A DNA stretch of 64,000 nt from Gigantopelta aegis (Eukaryota > Mollusca > Gastropoda > Neomphalida > Peltospiridae): positions 25,176,987 to 25,240,986 of the forward strand of contig NC_054708.1 in NCBI RefSeq assembly GCF_016097555.1. Reading direction: 5' to 3'. The position numbers and the translations under genes are program-made. The notes beneath the pieces were generated by a model. It ran no database searches and had not been told where the DNA came from. It was given only the letters and a program-made list of their open reading frames with translations. Below, in pieces: positions 34,150 through 45,029 of the stretch (position 1 is the stretch's first letter; every line of letters starts with the position of its first letter).

Positions 34150-34945
34150 CCAACTGAAAGTAAATATCTTCAGGAGTTTTATTTTAAAACATTTTGTTGT
34201 TTAATATGACATATTGCATTTGTACAAAACTATATGCAATATATATGCTTTTTGAGGTGTACATTATATTAGGTTGCACTGTAGAAACAACAGATTCAGT
34301 GAGGTTGTCAGTTTATGTCAGAATACACCAGATCCTGGTTGTCATAAAGACACATAGCTGGACACTTTTTGAAAAATGTATGTTATCAGTATAGGTAGTA
34401 CTAAACCAAATAACTTCCGGCTGGGTCAAAGTGCGAGGTGCACCAAACTTTTGATAGAGAAGTGAACACCACAAGTCCTGTGATTGGTTATAAATGTGAG
34501 TGTGTTGGTTGTAAAAAATAATAGTTTCATCTGGGTAAAACAAATATGCAATTTTATTTCTTCTAGTACCAAGTACTGTGATTGGTTATAAATGTGAGTG
34601 TGTTGGTTGTAAAAAATAATAGTTTCATCTGGGTAAAACAAATATGCAATTTTATTTCTTCTAGTACCAATGTGTTAAGTAGCCTTGTGCTTGAAACATG
34701 TATGGGGTACCTGTAAAAAAAAGTACTCGAATTTTGTGCGGAACTAGGGTAGTCATAGACGCTACCCGTTATCTCAGAAACGAGCAGCTTGACCCCCAAT
34801 TTTTTCTGATTCACTTTAAGTGTGAGAGGTGGTAGTATTTATATCCGTGGCGTTTATGTCGGTTGATACGTTGTAGGTAGGAGTTTTAGCCACATATGTT
34901 ACTATTGTTGTCTATGGGATTTGACTTGGTAGTATACACCCTCAT
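34150..34945 (-). repeat. Dispersed repeat family, copy 3 (longest)
   Basis: Inverted relative to 13010-13400 and 26767-26990. It contains an internal ~98-bp direct duplication (ctgtgattggttataaatgt at about 34478 and 34576) and ends in the relative of the 26618-26762 MITE. Confidence 0.75.
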
Positions 34946-34981
34946 ACATATATATATATAGATAGATACATACATACATAC

Positions 34982-35187
34982 ATGCAATTTGCGGGCGAAT
35001 CGGTGCCACAGGTTCGAGTCCCAGCAACGGCATAGGACAATTTGTGAGGCCAGAAAGGATTTAATTACAATATATAGATATTCATACATCAATACATACT
35101 AGCCAGTGCCAGGTCTGCCCACTGTTCCATGCACGTAAGCGTGATCGACCGCGTAGATTGTAGTCCCCATGCATATGGCTGAGTTAA
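34982..35187 (+). repeat. tRNA-like tandem unit, partial unit 0
   Basis: Begins mid-unit after CATA repeats (gcaatttgcgggcgaatcgg), carries the B box ggttcgagtcc, and stops at the TTAA where the 2.9-kb element is inserted. Confidence 0.8.
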
Positions 35188-35509
35188 AGGGACATTCCTG
35201 ACTTTGTTGCAATGCTATAAAGTTTCCGGCTAATAAAACCTTTTTTAATTGTTGGAATGACAATTTACTTACATTTCCTTGTCCAGAATATCCATATCTG
35301 TATATCCAATGTGTTTTTGGTCCCCCAAATGTTCGTAGTAGCTCAATGCATTTTTGCCAAATATTTTTTCGTACGTATCAATTTATTTTTCCCTTCAACC
35401 GTCAAATAAAGTCTATTTTTAGACGGCGGATTCACTTCGACTTGTCATGCATTTGAAGCGCATCACGTGACCTTTTTGTGACGTAGAGCACATGTAAATA
35501 CCATGCTGC

Positions 35510-36395
35510 TTGGTCATTTCGTACCCTAGTCATTTCGTACCATTGCAAAAAGTCATTTCGTACCTTAGTTATTTCGTACCATTGTGAAAAGTCTTTCCAT
35601 ACCATAGTCATTTCATACCAGTATATAAAAAACGAATCGACCATAGCATAAAAGCAGTGTTTTTTTTGTTTTGTTTTTTAAATTTACTTTGACAGTTTGA
35701 AAATCAGAACACATTATTGTGCAGCATATCGTTATTGATTTACCATAACACCTGTCAACTGTTATTTCCATTCTACCTGACAAGAGCCGTATTTGGTATG
35801 TACTACTAACGGCCAACTTCGATGTTTTCTGAAATTGGCTCCAAATGACCAAAGTGTGCTTTTTTTTACATTCATAATTAATAAATATGCTAATAATAAT
35901 AAATAAATAAATAAATATGAACAATTTTTTTCAGTCACCAGCTGAAATGGTCGAATATTACTTATTATTACTTATTATCTTATTTTTTTAAGAACTAAAC
36001 AATAACAATCACTGAAAACATTGACTACCCTATCGATTACCAAATCAGCCAATTGCTCATGTTTATTACTTATACACAATGACAATATTTTTTTTATTTT
36101 TTTTTGCTGATCAGAAACGTCCCTTAAATTAAAAACAAATTTGTTTCAGTGTATGGTACGAAATGACTTGATCTTTTTTTAGGGACAAAATTAAATATTT
36201 AATGATTTATAAAGTCAGTTGCAGGTGGTGTTTGCATCTTATATACGTAATTAGATTGAGTACGATATGACTTTCAATTTTGCAATGGTACGAAAGGACC
36301 AAATTAGGTACGAAATGACTATGGTACAAAAGAACCAAGCTACGAAATGACTATGGTACGAAAGGACTAAGGTACGAAGTGACTAGCAACCGGCC
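35510..36395. mobile_element. Nested element 1 with clustered TCATTTCGTACC subterminal repeats
   Basis: Left end: about five copies of catttcgtacc variants within 35515-35620. Right end: about six inverted copies (ggtacgaaatga, ggtacgaaaggac) within 36155-36390. The interior has no ORF of note. Confidence 0.65.
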
Positions 36396-36756
36396 GAAAC
36401 GACCAGATACCCATAAAATTGCACCATCACAGTATTATGAGTATAAATCTTGGGTTGGGGCGAGTTGACTAATGGACAAAGTTCCGATCTTTCCAACATC
36501 TATATATATCTCTATAGCTATAAGTACAAGTGACCCTAACCCTAAATGCTAGAACGATCAGAAGGTTTGCCAAGCCGAAGGCAATAGAAAAGAGACAAGA
36601 TCAAAAATTTATTGAAGTTTCTTTTAAAATGCGTCCATTCGTATCGCTTAGTTTAACGAAAAACAAAATTGTAATACTACTGACTGGTAGGAAACAAATG
36701 GAAAGTCGTTGGTAATCAATGCAAAACGTCAATATTAAAAAATAAATAACATTAAA

Positions 36757-37418
36757 AACGTGTTTTCCATACGGTTCGTCCACTGAACGATTCGTCCACG
36801 GACGATTCGTCCACTCGATGACTGCAATTTTTTCATACATATTAATAGTTATTTCTTTGACATTGTAATCGTTTCTTAACATTATTTTGTGCTATACTAT
36901 AACCAAAAAAGTAAAATTCAACATTAATATCCATTTTTTATTAACTATTTGTATTCATTATCATGCCCCGGACGTATCGTCCACTGACGATTCGTCCACT
37001 CGCTCGTACATTATCTCGCATGTCACGATGTGGTAAACAGGTAATGCAAGCCTCCGCGTCGGAAGACTTTATTAACCCCCCCCCCCCCCCCCCCCCATGT
37101 CATGTTCTCCTTCAATGGCGTACATTATATCCACTGTACCCTCCCTCGTCACATATTATCCCCATATGCCTAATAACCTCGAAATAAAATAAAAACTCGT
37201 TGTCTTCAATTCCAATATTATTATATGTACATTAAAAAACAATTCAACAAAACAACAAATGTCATTCAAACAAAGCGTGTTATTTTAGACGCGACTTTAT
37301 TAACTTTCCGGATCTCGTTTCACGGACTGCGATTTTGTGTTTCCGTTGACTGGTGATCGCATTGAGTCAGTTTTGTCGGAATCGAACGAAAGGATCGGCG
37401 ATCTCCGTAAACCCCCCC

Positions 37419-37457
<39 letters not shown>

Positions 37458-37860
37458 GCGCACTTACTGAAATGTGCATCTGCTAGATCGGGGAACTTTC
37501 TCGGATTGAATCATTACTAAAACTAGGTTGTAGAATCGAACTTTTTGTTGAACTTTGGAGTAATCATCTACCAAAATCGGAGAAGTTGGGTCATAACCCC
37601 TACCCACCCACCCTATGAAAATCTCAACGGATTTACACGATTTGGAAAAACGACCCTTAGAGACCCAGAAAACTCGGAAAATCCGGCATATGCCGGAAAA
37701 CTTTCACCCATAAAAACACATTGGACGAATCGTCCGGAACTGATTTTTTTGTAGTGGACGAATCGTCTCGAGTTCCTCAGTGGACGAATTTTCAGTGGAC
37801 GAATCGTCCGTGGACAAATTGTCCAGTGGACAAATCGACTGCATCCCAAAAACGTGTACA
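36757..37860. mobile_element. Nested element 2 with clustered GGACGAATCGTCC subterminal repeats
   Basis: Left cluster 36772-36825 and 36966-37003 (attcgtccac variants); right cluster 37722-37845 in inverted orientation (gtggacgaatcgtc). Outer flanks aaaacgtgt and acgtttttggg are also inverted. Includes a poly-C (37077-37096) and a poly-A tract (about 37417-37455); no supported gene. Confidence 0.65.
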
Positions 37861-38101
37861 AACCCATGTTGAATATTGCATTGTGGGAAATTTGTGTTCT
37901 CGTCATCATTGCGACCTCTGACCTTCACCTTTCCGCGAGGATTTCAAATAATCGTGTCATGGGGAATCCCGAAAGCATTGGTCTATGTAAGTATTTCAAT
38001 TTCGCACTTTTCATTTATTTTTTTACACAAATGTATTACAGGTGAATTTACTAATCCATATTACTGTCTATTTTATTAGCTTTAAAGTCAGGAATGTCCC
38101 T

Positions 38102-39040
38102 TTAAAGAACTTTCTTTTTATGGAAGCTTCGATAGCTCAGAGCGTATCGTGGTTAGCCTTGCAATTTGCGGTCGAATCGGTGCCACAGGTTCGAGTCACA
38201 GCAACGGCATGGGACAATTTGTGAGGCCAGAAAGGATTTAATTATCCCCTGCGCCAGTGCGTTAATACATATGTATGTAATAGTCAACCTCGACATACAT
38301 ACAATATATACATATTCATACATCAATACATACTAGCCAGTGCCAGGTCTGCCCACTGTTTCATGCACGTAAGCGGGATCGACCGCGTAGATTGTAGGCC
38401 CCATGCATATGGTTGAGTTAAAGAACTTCCTTTTTATGGAAGCTTCGATAGCTCAGAGCGTATCGTGGTTAGCCTTGCAATTTGCGGGCGAATCGGTGCC
38501 ACAGGTTCGAGTCCCAGCAACGGCATGGGACAATTTGTGAGGCCAGAAAGGATTTAATTATCCCCTGCGCCAGTGCGTTAATATCAATGTATGTAATAGT
38601 CAACCTCAACATACATACAATATATAGATATTCATACATCAATACATACTAGCCAGTGCCAAGTCTGCCCACTGTTTCAAGCACGTAAGCGGGATCGACC
38701 GCGTAGATTGTAGGCCCCATGCATATGGTTGAGTTAAAGAACTTCCTTTTTTATGGAAGCTTCGATAGCTCAGAGCGTATCGTGGTTAGCCTTACAATTT
38801 GCGGGCGAATCGGTGCCACAGGATCGAGTCCCAGCAACGGCATGGGACAATTTGTGAGGCCAGAAAGGATTTAATTATCCCCTGCGCCAGTGCGTTAATA
38901 TCTATGTATGTAATAGTCAACCTCGACATACATACAATATATAGATATTCATACATCAATACATACATACATACATAGATACACACATACATAAATACAT
39001 ACATACATAGATACATACATACATAGATACATACATACAT
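38102..39040 (+). repeat. Tandem ~316-bp units with tRNA-like Pol III boxes (three units)
   Basis: Units start with aagaactt at 38105, 38421 and 38737. Each has a tRNA-like head: A box-like tagctcagagcgtatcgtgg and a perfect B box ggttcgagtcc (units 1-2; one base changed in unit 3). A body with atcccctgcgccagtgcg and a CATA-rich 3' part follow. Unit 3 ends in an expanded CATA tract that touches the Penelope-like element. Either a tandemised SINE or the 5' repeat of that element. Confidence 0.8.
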
Positions 39041-39045
39041 ACAAC

Positions 39046-40119
39046 TTGACAAATCAAAATTGGGCCAATCAAACCATGGACGTGTTGATTAAGCATTATG
39101 CTAACTCTCTAAAACTACTGAAGTCTAAGATTATTTCGGCCATGTCATCAAAACACTTAGACTTCGATCGTGCTCAATTTACTGCTATCAAGTGGGGAAG
39201 AAAAAACTACAAAACAAAATTAACCGATTCTAGTCTGTCGGAATTTTCCCGTTATCTTTCGGACCTTCTTCCCAACACAGAGAATAGTGTGGGTAGTTCT
39301 TGTCAAACTACTACTCCTCTGACACAAAGACAAAAATGAGCACGATCCCCACGTGTTAACACCCCTTCCAAACCTCCTGACCTTAAGACAACACCGCCCA
39401 TTGCCAAAAGGTCCACTGCACCTCACCTAGCACCACTGCCTAACTCACCACCCACCCCACCTATCCCATCTAACTCATGTAGTTCAGTACCTCGTCTGGG
39501 AACTTCTTTTGCTGACGCATTAAAGTCTCCCACCGCACCGAATCGCAACTCAGAGCGGGATACAAATTTTCGACAAACAAAATTCTATCAATTTCGGCAC
39601 AACGTTTCGGACAAATCTCAATGGCGCCTTCCTGGAATTAAGAAAAAAACTCTTCTTTTTGGCTTATCAAATCTCTCCAGAATTAATTTGGACACGCATC
39701 CTGAGGTGCAAGTAGAATGTTACCCAGGCGCCAATTTTAATCACTTTCGGACCATGGCCTCAAATTTTAAGGGCAAGTCTCAACCCGAAACCATTGTTCT
39801 TAACATTGGTATAAACTCAAAAGATCAAAATCCAACCAGTGCAATAAATCAGTTGCGAAACATGATAAGCTCGATTCGGAAACGTTTCCCTAGGTCAAGA
39901 ATACTTTTTATCGAGCTTAACTTTTCGGACAGACTTTTGCCTAGTCAAAACACCTGCCTCAACCAAATAAATTTGGCTGCAAAAACAATGAGGGACATCA
40001 AACTTATACCTGCGCTTCACGCATGTGATTTTGAGGTTGGGCAGGACAACATTCACTGGACAGAAACAACTGCCAATAAACTTTATCGCAGTTGGATGAG
40101 GTACTTAAATTTAAACTAA
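39046..40119 (+). pseudogene. Penelope-like ORF1 with SGNH/GDSL-like domain (one stop)
   Basis: A single frame from about 39046 (first ATG about 39076) to TAA 40117-40119, broken only by TGA 39337-39339. The N-terminal part is basic and helical (LIKHYANSLKLLKSKI...SKHLDFDR), then a Pro/Ser-rich linker, then from about 39640 an SGNH-like fold: LLFGLSNLSRI (block I position, but G-L-S instead of G-D-S), YPGANF, IVLNIGINSKDQ (block III) and DNIHWTETTANKLYRSW (Asp and His of block V). The nucleophile block is altered, so enzyme activity is doubtful. Such hydrolase-like ORFs are known in some other retroelement groups (CR1, Ngaro). The stop codon is followed by the start region of ORF2, which overlaps by 28 nt. 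Confidence 0.65.
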
Positions 40120-42428
40120 GGCCGGGAAAGGGTAATGTCCACCCTGATTTAGGACTAGGAACTAACATTGTTAACCTAACTGGTGACACTAACCTTCTAA
40201 CATTCGCTGAAAAATCATTACTGGACAGGGGTTTGAATTTGGTTCCCACCCCCCAACCAAAAACAGGCTTAGAGGCTAAACTTGACAATGGTGTAATGGA
40301 TACGGCAGTTTTTGACCACAAAATGAAACTGGCCGACTATTTTCGGCGTTCAACTAGAGAAAAAATCCCATTCACGGAAAACTCCGGCTGGTTACCCCCA
40401 AACTCTAGTGCAGATCCTGAAATCATTAAAGCTCATAAAAGGATAGTGGAAAAAGTGGGTGATATGACAGTTTACACAAATCAGCAAAATCTTTCTGTCA
40501 TGGAACGTCGTGCTCTCACCAAACTACGCAAAAACCGCAAAATTGTTATAAAACCTACAGATAAAGGGTCAGCCACTGTCATTTTATCAAGGGAGAACTA
40601 TATCCCATCGACAGCTTAATAATTCAAAGTACTACAAAAAATTAGACAAAGCTATTTGGCCTGAAAATTGTAAAAAGTTCAATGCAATTATTCACTGTTT
40701 AAAAGATCAGGGACATATAAATAAAAAAACAAGTAAAATATTTAGAATCCAGGTCACAGTCACAAACCCGGAAATTGTATTTACTTCCAAAAATCCACAA
40801 GCCAGTCGATACATGGACCGATATTAACACACCACCCGGTCGTCCAATCATTTCAGACTGTGGATCAGAATCGTACAATATTTCAGAATACATAGACTTT
40901 CACTTAAAACCAATTGCAAATAGACATGAAAGTTTTGTGAAAAACACTGAAGATCTTCTATCAAAATTATCAAAAACCAAAATCCCAAAAGATTCATTCT
41001 TGGTTACCCTTGATATTGACTCCATGTACACCAACATAGGTATTGATGCGGGCATTGATTCAGTTAAGAGAGCATTCGATAAGTACCCAGATCCAAACAG
41101 ACCAGATACGAACATTGTTGAGCTGTTAGAATTAAGCCTAAAAGGAAATGATGTTGAGTTTGATGGAGAAATGTATCAGCAAGTGTGTGGTTGTGCTATG
41201 GGCAAACGTTTTAGTCCAAACTTTGCATCTATCTATGTCGCCGAATGGGAAGAGGCTGCTTTAAAGAAATCGAGCAAAACACCTCTTTTGTACCTCAGAT
41301 ATCTCGACGATATACTTATCATTTGGCCACATTCTAAACAAGAATTTTGGAACTTTTTTGAGCTATTAAATCAACAGGATGACAATATCAAACTTAAGGC
41401 CATCATATCAGATAAATCAGTTGACTTTTTGGATGTAACAATTTATAAAGGTACACAGTTTGAAACATCAGGTTACCTAGACTACAAAGTGTTTTTCAAA
41501 CCCACAGACACACACCAACTTCTCCACTGCAAGTCTGTTCACCCATGCCACACCTTTAAAGGCATTGTTAAATCTCAGATTATTAGATTTCACAGAAATT
41601 CGAGTAACAAACAGAATTTCAATGAGGCTTGTTCACTTTTATTTAGTGCTTTAAAACCTAGGGGATATTCAAAACGGTTTTTAAGAAAAATTAAATCTGA
41701 AACTGTTCGAGAATTAGAAAATCCCTTTAGGGCAACTGAAGACTATAAACCATACAAACTTCAGCATAACCAATCACCTCAAATAAGCACTGGCTCCTCT
41801 ACTACTTGTGCCAAAACCAGGTGTAGACTTCACAACTTACTTAAAACGCAGTCGACTTTCAAAAGTCAACAGACCAAAATTGAATATCAAATTCGGACAG
41901 ACATGAACTGTGATTCGAAAAATGTAGTATATCTAATCACCTGTAATTTATGTAAAAAAAAACCAGTATGTAGGACAAACGCAAAACCAACTGAGAATTA
42001 GAGCAGTTTTTCACAAGTATGATATTCGGCATGAAGTTGACACCCCTGTCGCCAATCACTTCAATCTACCTGACCATTCGTTAGATGAAAATTTTGAAAT
42101 AATTGCAATTGAACAACCCCTGATACTTGGTTCAAAAGACGAAACAGACCTATTGAGACTTGAACGAGAGGCCTTCTGGATTCGTACATTACAGACAAAA
42201 CAGCCGTTTGGAATCAACATTGAATCTGGTAAAGCTGTAAAAAGAGATAAAATAATTTTTCCAATAGTTTACAGTCCACGTAGCGTTAATATTGGTAAAC
42301 TTATGAAGGAGTTTTTAAATCTGCAAACTGTTATGATAAACCCTATTACAGCACGTCCGGTTATTGCATATAGAAAAAATCCAAGTCTCAAGGATATCTT
42401 AGTCTCCACCCGACTACACGCCGCTTAA
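40092..42428 (+). pseudogene. Penelope-like reverse transcriptase with GIY-YIG endonuclease (two frameshifts)
   Basis: Segments in three frames, 40092-40619, about 40605-42001 and about 41955-42428, read as one protein. N-terminal: SLLDRGLNLVPTP and VIKPTDKGSATVIL, both usual in this RT group. RT: LPKIHK (about 40784), GRPIISDCGSESYNISEYID, VTLDIDSMYTNI, GCAMGKRFSPNFASIYVAEWE and RYLDDI (about 41297). A Cys/His-type linker (CAKTRCRLHN) precedes GIY-YIG: VVYLITCNLCKK, YVGQT after the A-run at about 41956, then R, H and EREAFWIRTL...PFGIN. The enzyme would nick the target and prime cDNA synthesis. Frameshifts lie at about 40605 and at the A9 run. Confidence 0.82.
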
Positions 42429-42734
42429 GCCTCTAAGCCAGTCCATTTTTCAGTGGTTGGTTTGTTGTTATCCCTTTCCTAACAATTTTTTAAAAACAAA
42501 TACATCGTATCCGGCTGTAAACAAAACATAGTACTAGCCAAATAAATTTAAAACAAGACTGACCGAAAAACAGTTATATTTTGTATATCACAACGGTCAA
42601 TTTAAAATCAATTTCGAATCCCTGGGGCAAAATTAGAAAATAACAATTTTTTTGTTTTTAAAAACTAGGGCCCAGTCCGGGGCAGAGTGGAACACACTGA
42701 AATTTTTTAGGCCACTCACCCCCCCCCCCCCCCC

Positions 42735-42815
42735 ACACACACACCCTTCCTTTATAATAATAATAATAATAATAATAATTATTATTATTATTATTATTAT
42801 TATCATTATTATTAT
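42735..42815. repeat. CA, ATA/ATT microsatellite complex
   Basis: A C-run (42719-42734), CA repeats and an inverted ATA/ATT trinucleotide tract. Confidence 0.9.
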
Positions 42816-42915
42816 TTTCTTCTTAAACCTCTCTGAATTCGTCATTTCCACCACTAGCTCAATAATTCGATGTTGAATGTGTTAGACTCGTATCATAGTA
42901 GTCATAGCCAGTCCT

Positions 42916-43314
42916 ATGGCCAGTCGTCCGTTACAAAATATTCTATTAATCGTCAATCTGATTAAAATTAGCTCCACTGCTCTACCAGTAGATCTAACAG
43001 CATTGCGTGGACTCCCATGTCCAGATGACATTTCAACTATAAATAACAATAAAAATATCGGCCAATTACACTTCGCCTTGTATAGTAGTCCAGTCAATAT
43101 ACGATTTGACCTCAACATAATTTACCATCAGCAGTGCAGTATCAATTTCCGGACAAGAAAAAATATCCCATCTGCCTTTACACCAAACAAGCACATCAAA
43201 GTATCCCCTGGAAGACCATCAAAAACATGCCAGGAAGATGCATTTCAGCAGGTTGTGCTGTATTTGACAGAAAATGATAATGAACAAATTACCATAGCTC
43301 TATGTATAGACTAA
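42916..43314 (+). CDS. Orphan ORF, possible N-terminal piece of the HEEADTR-family protein
   Basis: The 132-residue frame starts at ATG 42916. After a hydrophobic start (NILLIVNLI) it has an organised region: YHQQCSINFRTRKNIPSAF, GRPSKTCQEDAFQQV and YLTENDNEQITI. From memory, similar Cys/His-rich and DDEQITI-type segments occur near the N-terminus of the large uncharacterised proteins whose C-terminal half is seen at 59.1-61.4 kb. If so, this is a separate fragment of that family next to the Penelope-like element. It may be an exon (possible donor at the end). No inverted repeat was seen around it. Confidence 0.35.
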   Translation: MASRPLQNILLIVNLIKISSTALPVDLTALRGLPCPDDISTINNNKNIGQLHFALYSSPVNIRFDLNIIYHQQCSINFRTRKNIPSAFTPNKHIKVSPGRPSKTCQEDAFQQVVLYLTENDNEQITIALCID

Positions 43315-43429
43315 TATGTTAAGACAGTAGGTCTAACCAGTCATTCCCTATTTATGCATTATGTGTAGTTTTAACTAAAGTAAATAAGTTGTGCTGTTTG
43401 TAATTGTAAGATTTTTTCGTAAGTTTGTG

Positions 43430-43490
43430 CGAATTTATCGATGTATAACAGTCACAAATTTAGTATGACTGTTATACATTGATAAATTCG
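43430..43490. repeat. 25-bp stem hairpin
   Basis: Arms 43430-43454 and 43466-43490 pair over 25 positions with one mismatch (a G-U pair if RNA), around an 11-nt loop. No larger element is evident around it. Confidence 0.85.
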
Positions 43491-43875
43491 AAAAAAGGAC
43501 GAATAATTCTTATATAAATGTATTTAAAATATGATGTCATAAACCTTTTCTTTTTTTAATTTAACAAATCGCACACAAAACAAATTACAATTTTATATGT
43601 ACGGCTGTGAAAAATACACCGTATGTATGTATGTACCTATTTTAGAGTTACATGAAGCCTGGTAAATCCTTCCAAACACAAATAAAGCATTGAACTATTA
43701 TAATATATGAATATTTATTCCAACTACTATGGTTCTAAATATGTGAATTTAATTTTATTTGTAATGTCAAATGATTTATGTTGCAAAGGTCTATCACAAA
43801 TATTAAAGCGGTACAGTTATTAAATTCAGCTGATATGAACACTGATTAAGTCCGATGATTAGTTTTTTCAATAGT

Positions 43876-44219
43876 TTAAGTTGTTCGTTGTATGTAAACC
43901 AACGATACTTTTAAAACATGCACTGTTCCTTTTAGCGGCCATTTTGGCCAGATTCCGTTAAGGTTTCCGTAAGAACATCCAGTATTATACCACCATCCTC
44001 CCCCGTCCGCAGCAGCACATCCATTGATGTCTTGATCATACGTGTAGAACTGGTGACCTTTGACATCCGTGATGAAAGATGAACCACCAAAACTATCACA
44101 GTTATAGAATCCGTTACCCCAAGTGCTTGTATAGTTCAGACGATACTTGTTAGCAGCGGTGTTCATTACGAAATCGTAATAGATGATTATCCATTTCATT
44201 TGGCTACTGATTATAGTGT
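43876..44219 (-). CDS. FReD gene, terminal exon (C-terminal half of fibrinogen domain)
   Basis: Acceptor TTTCAG precedes 44219; stop TAA at 43878-43876. Encodes QMKWIIIYYDFVMN, ANKYRLNYTSTWGNGFYN, a Ca-site-like region HQFYTYDQDINGC, then GGGWWYNTGCSYGNLNGIW. The NLNG motif is classic for FReDs. The extreme C-terminus (KWPLKGTVHVLKV...) is unlike the usual KIRP-type ending. Phase 1 start matches the 49592-49867 exon. Confidence 0.82.
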
Positions 44220-44994
44220 CTGAAAGAAAATAATGTAAGAGTCGAATTACAAATCATATTAATCTTGGAATTAAAAATCGTACTAGTCTTTAGTCCAGTC
44301 CATTTATGAAATAACCCACAACAAAATGCAACAGAAATGATTTCTTTCCCATTCATCTCAGAAAGGCCTACAAAGAAACATATAAAAAGTCCTCCTAAAT
44401 CCAAGTAGTGGAACAGTGCCTAATTTGCATAAATCCAATATAGCCGACACAATTTAGTCATTATGCACAAATTCCAATTTTAATTAAACTAATTTAACGG
44501 TTTATATATGCTAATCTATGTAATTTGAAATATTAATAAAAACCAAATACTTCTGGAAATACTGCTAAAACAATACATGTTCCCTACTGGGCCTAACAAC
44601 GTTTCGTATCTCCTAGGTTTAAGGGTCATAAATGGGTATATCGCCGTGAAATTCAAACTTGTTCCTGAACAGTATATGATAAATATATACACAAAATTTC
44701 AGCTCGATATCCTGATGCATTCTAAAAAACATGCCCGGAAAACAAATATTTGAATTTACTAACTTCAAGGGCCATAACTCTGCCAAAAATGGGTAAATCG
44801 CCATGAATTAATCTGTTGCTATTTTAACAATATTTGACCAATGGGCCTACAATTTTCATAGAATGTGGCAAATATCCATATAGTAATGAGTGTGAAATAT
44901 TAAAATTACAGTCCAAATACTTTGTTACACCATTTCATTAGTATTAGTTTTATTATTATTATCATTATTCGTCGTTAAATTAAATATTTCCTTC

Positions 44995-45029
<35 letters not shown>

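Larger units (their letters stand above)
35188..38101. mobile_element. TTAA-flanked 2.9-kb element with 18-bp inverted ends, non-autonomous
   Basis: Left end AGGGACATTCCTGACTTT (35188) is matched in inverted form at the right end (to 38101). Both sides carry TTAA (35184-35187 and 38102-38105), and the flanks are the two halves of the tRNA-like unit junction found intact at 38415-38430. TTAA duplication is typical of piggyBac-type integration. No transposase is visible inside; the interior is mostly two further elements. Confidence 0.8.
39041..42430 (+). mobile_element. Penelope-like retroelement with SGNH-like ORF1
   Basis: Two overlapping frames encode a basic/SGNH-like protein and a reverse transcriptase with C-terminal GIY-YIG endonuclease, the order and motifs of endonuclease-bearing Penelope-like elements. 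It starts immediately after the CATA tract of the tRNA-like repeats. No 3' terminal repeat or target duplication was identified. One internal stop and two frameshifts make it inactive as read. Confidence 0.8.
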
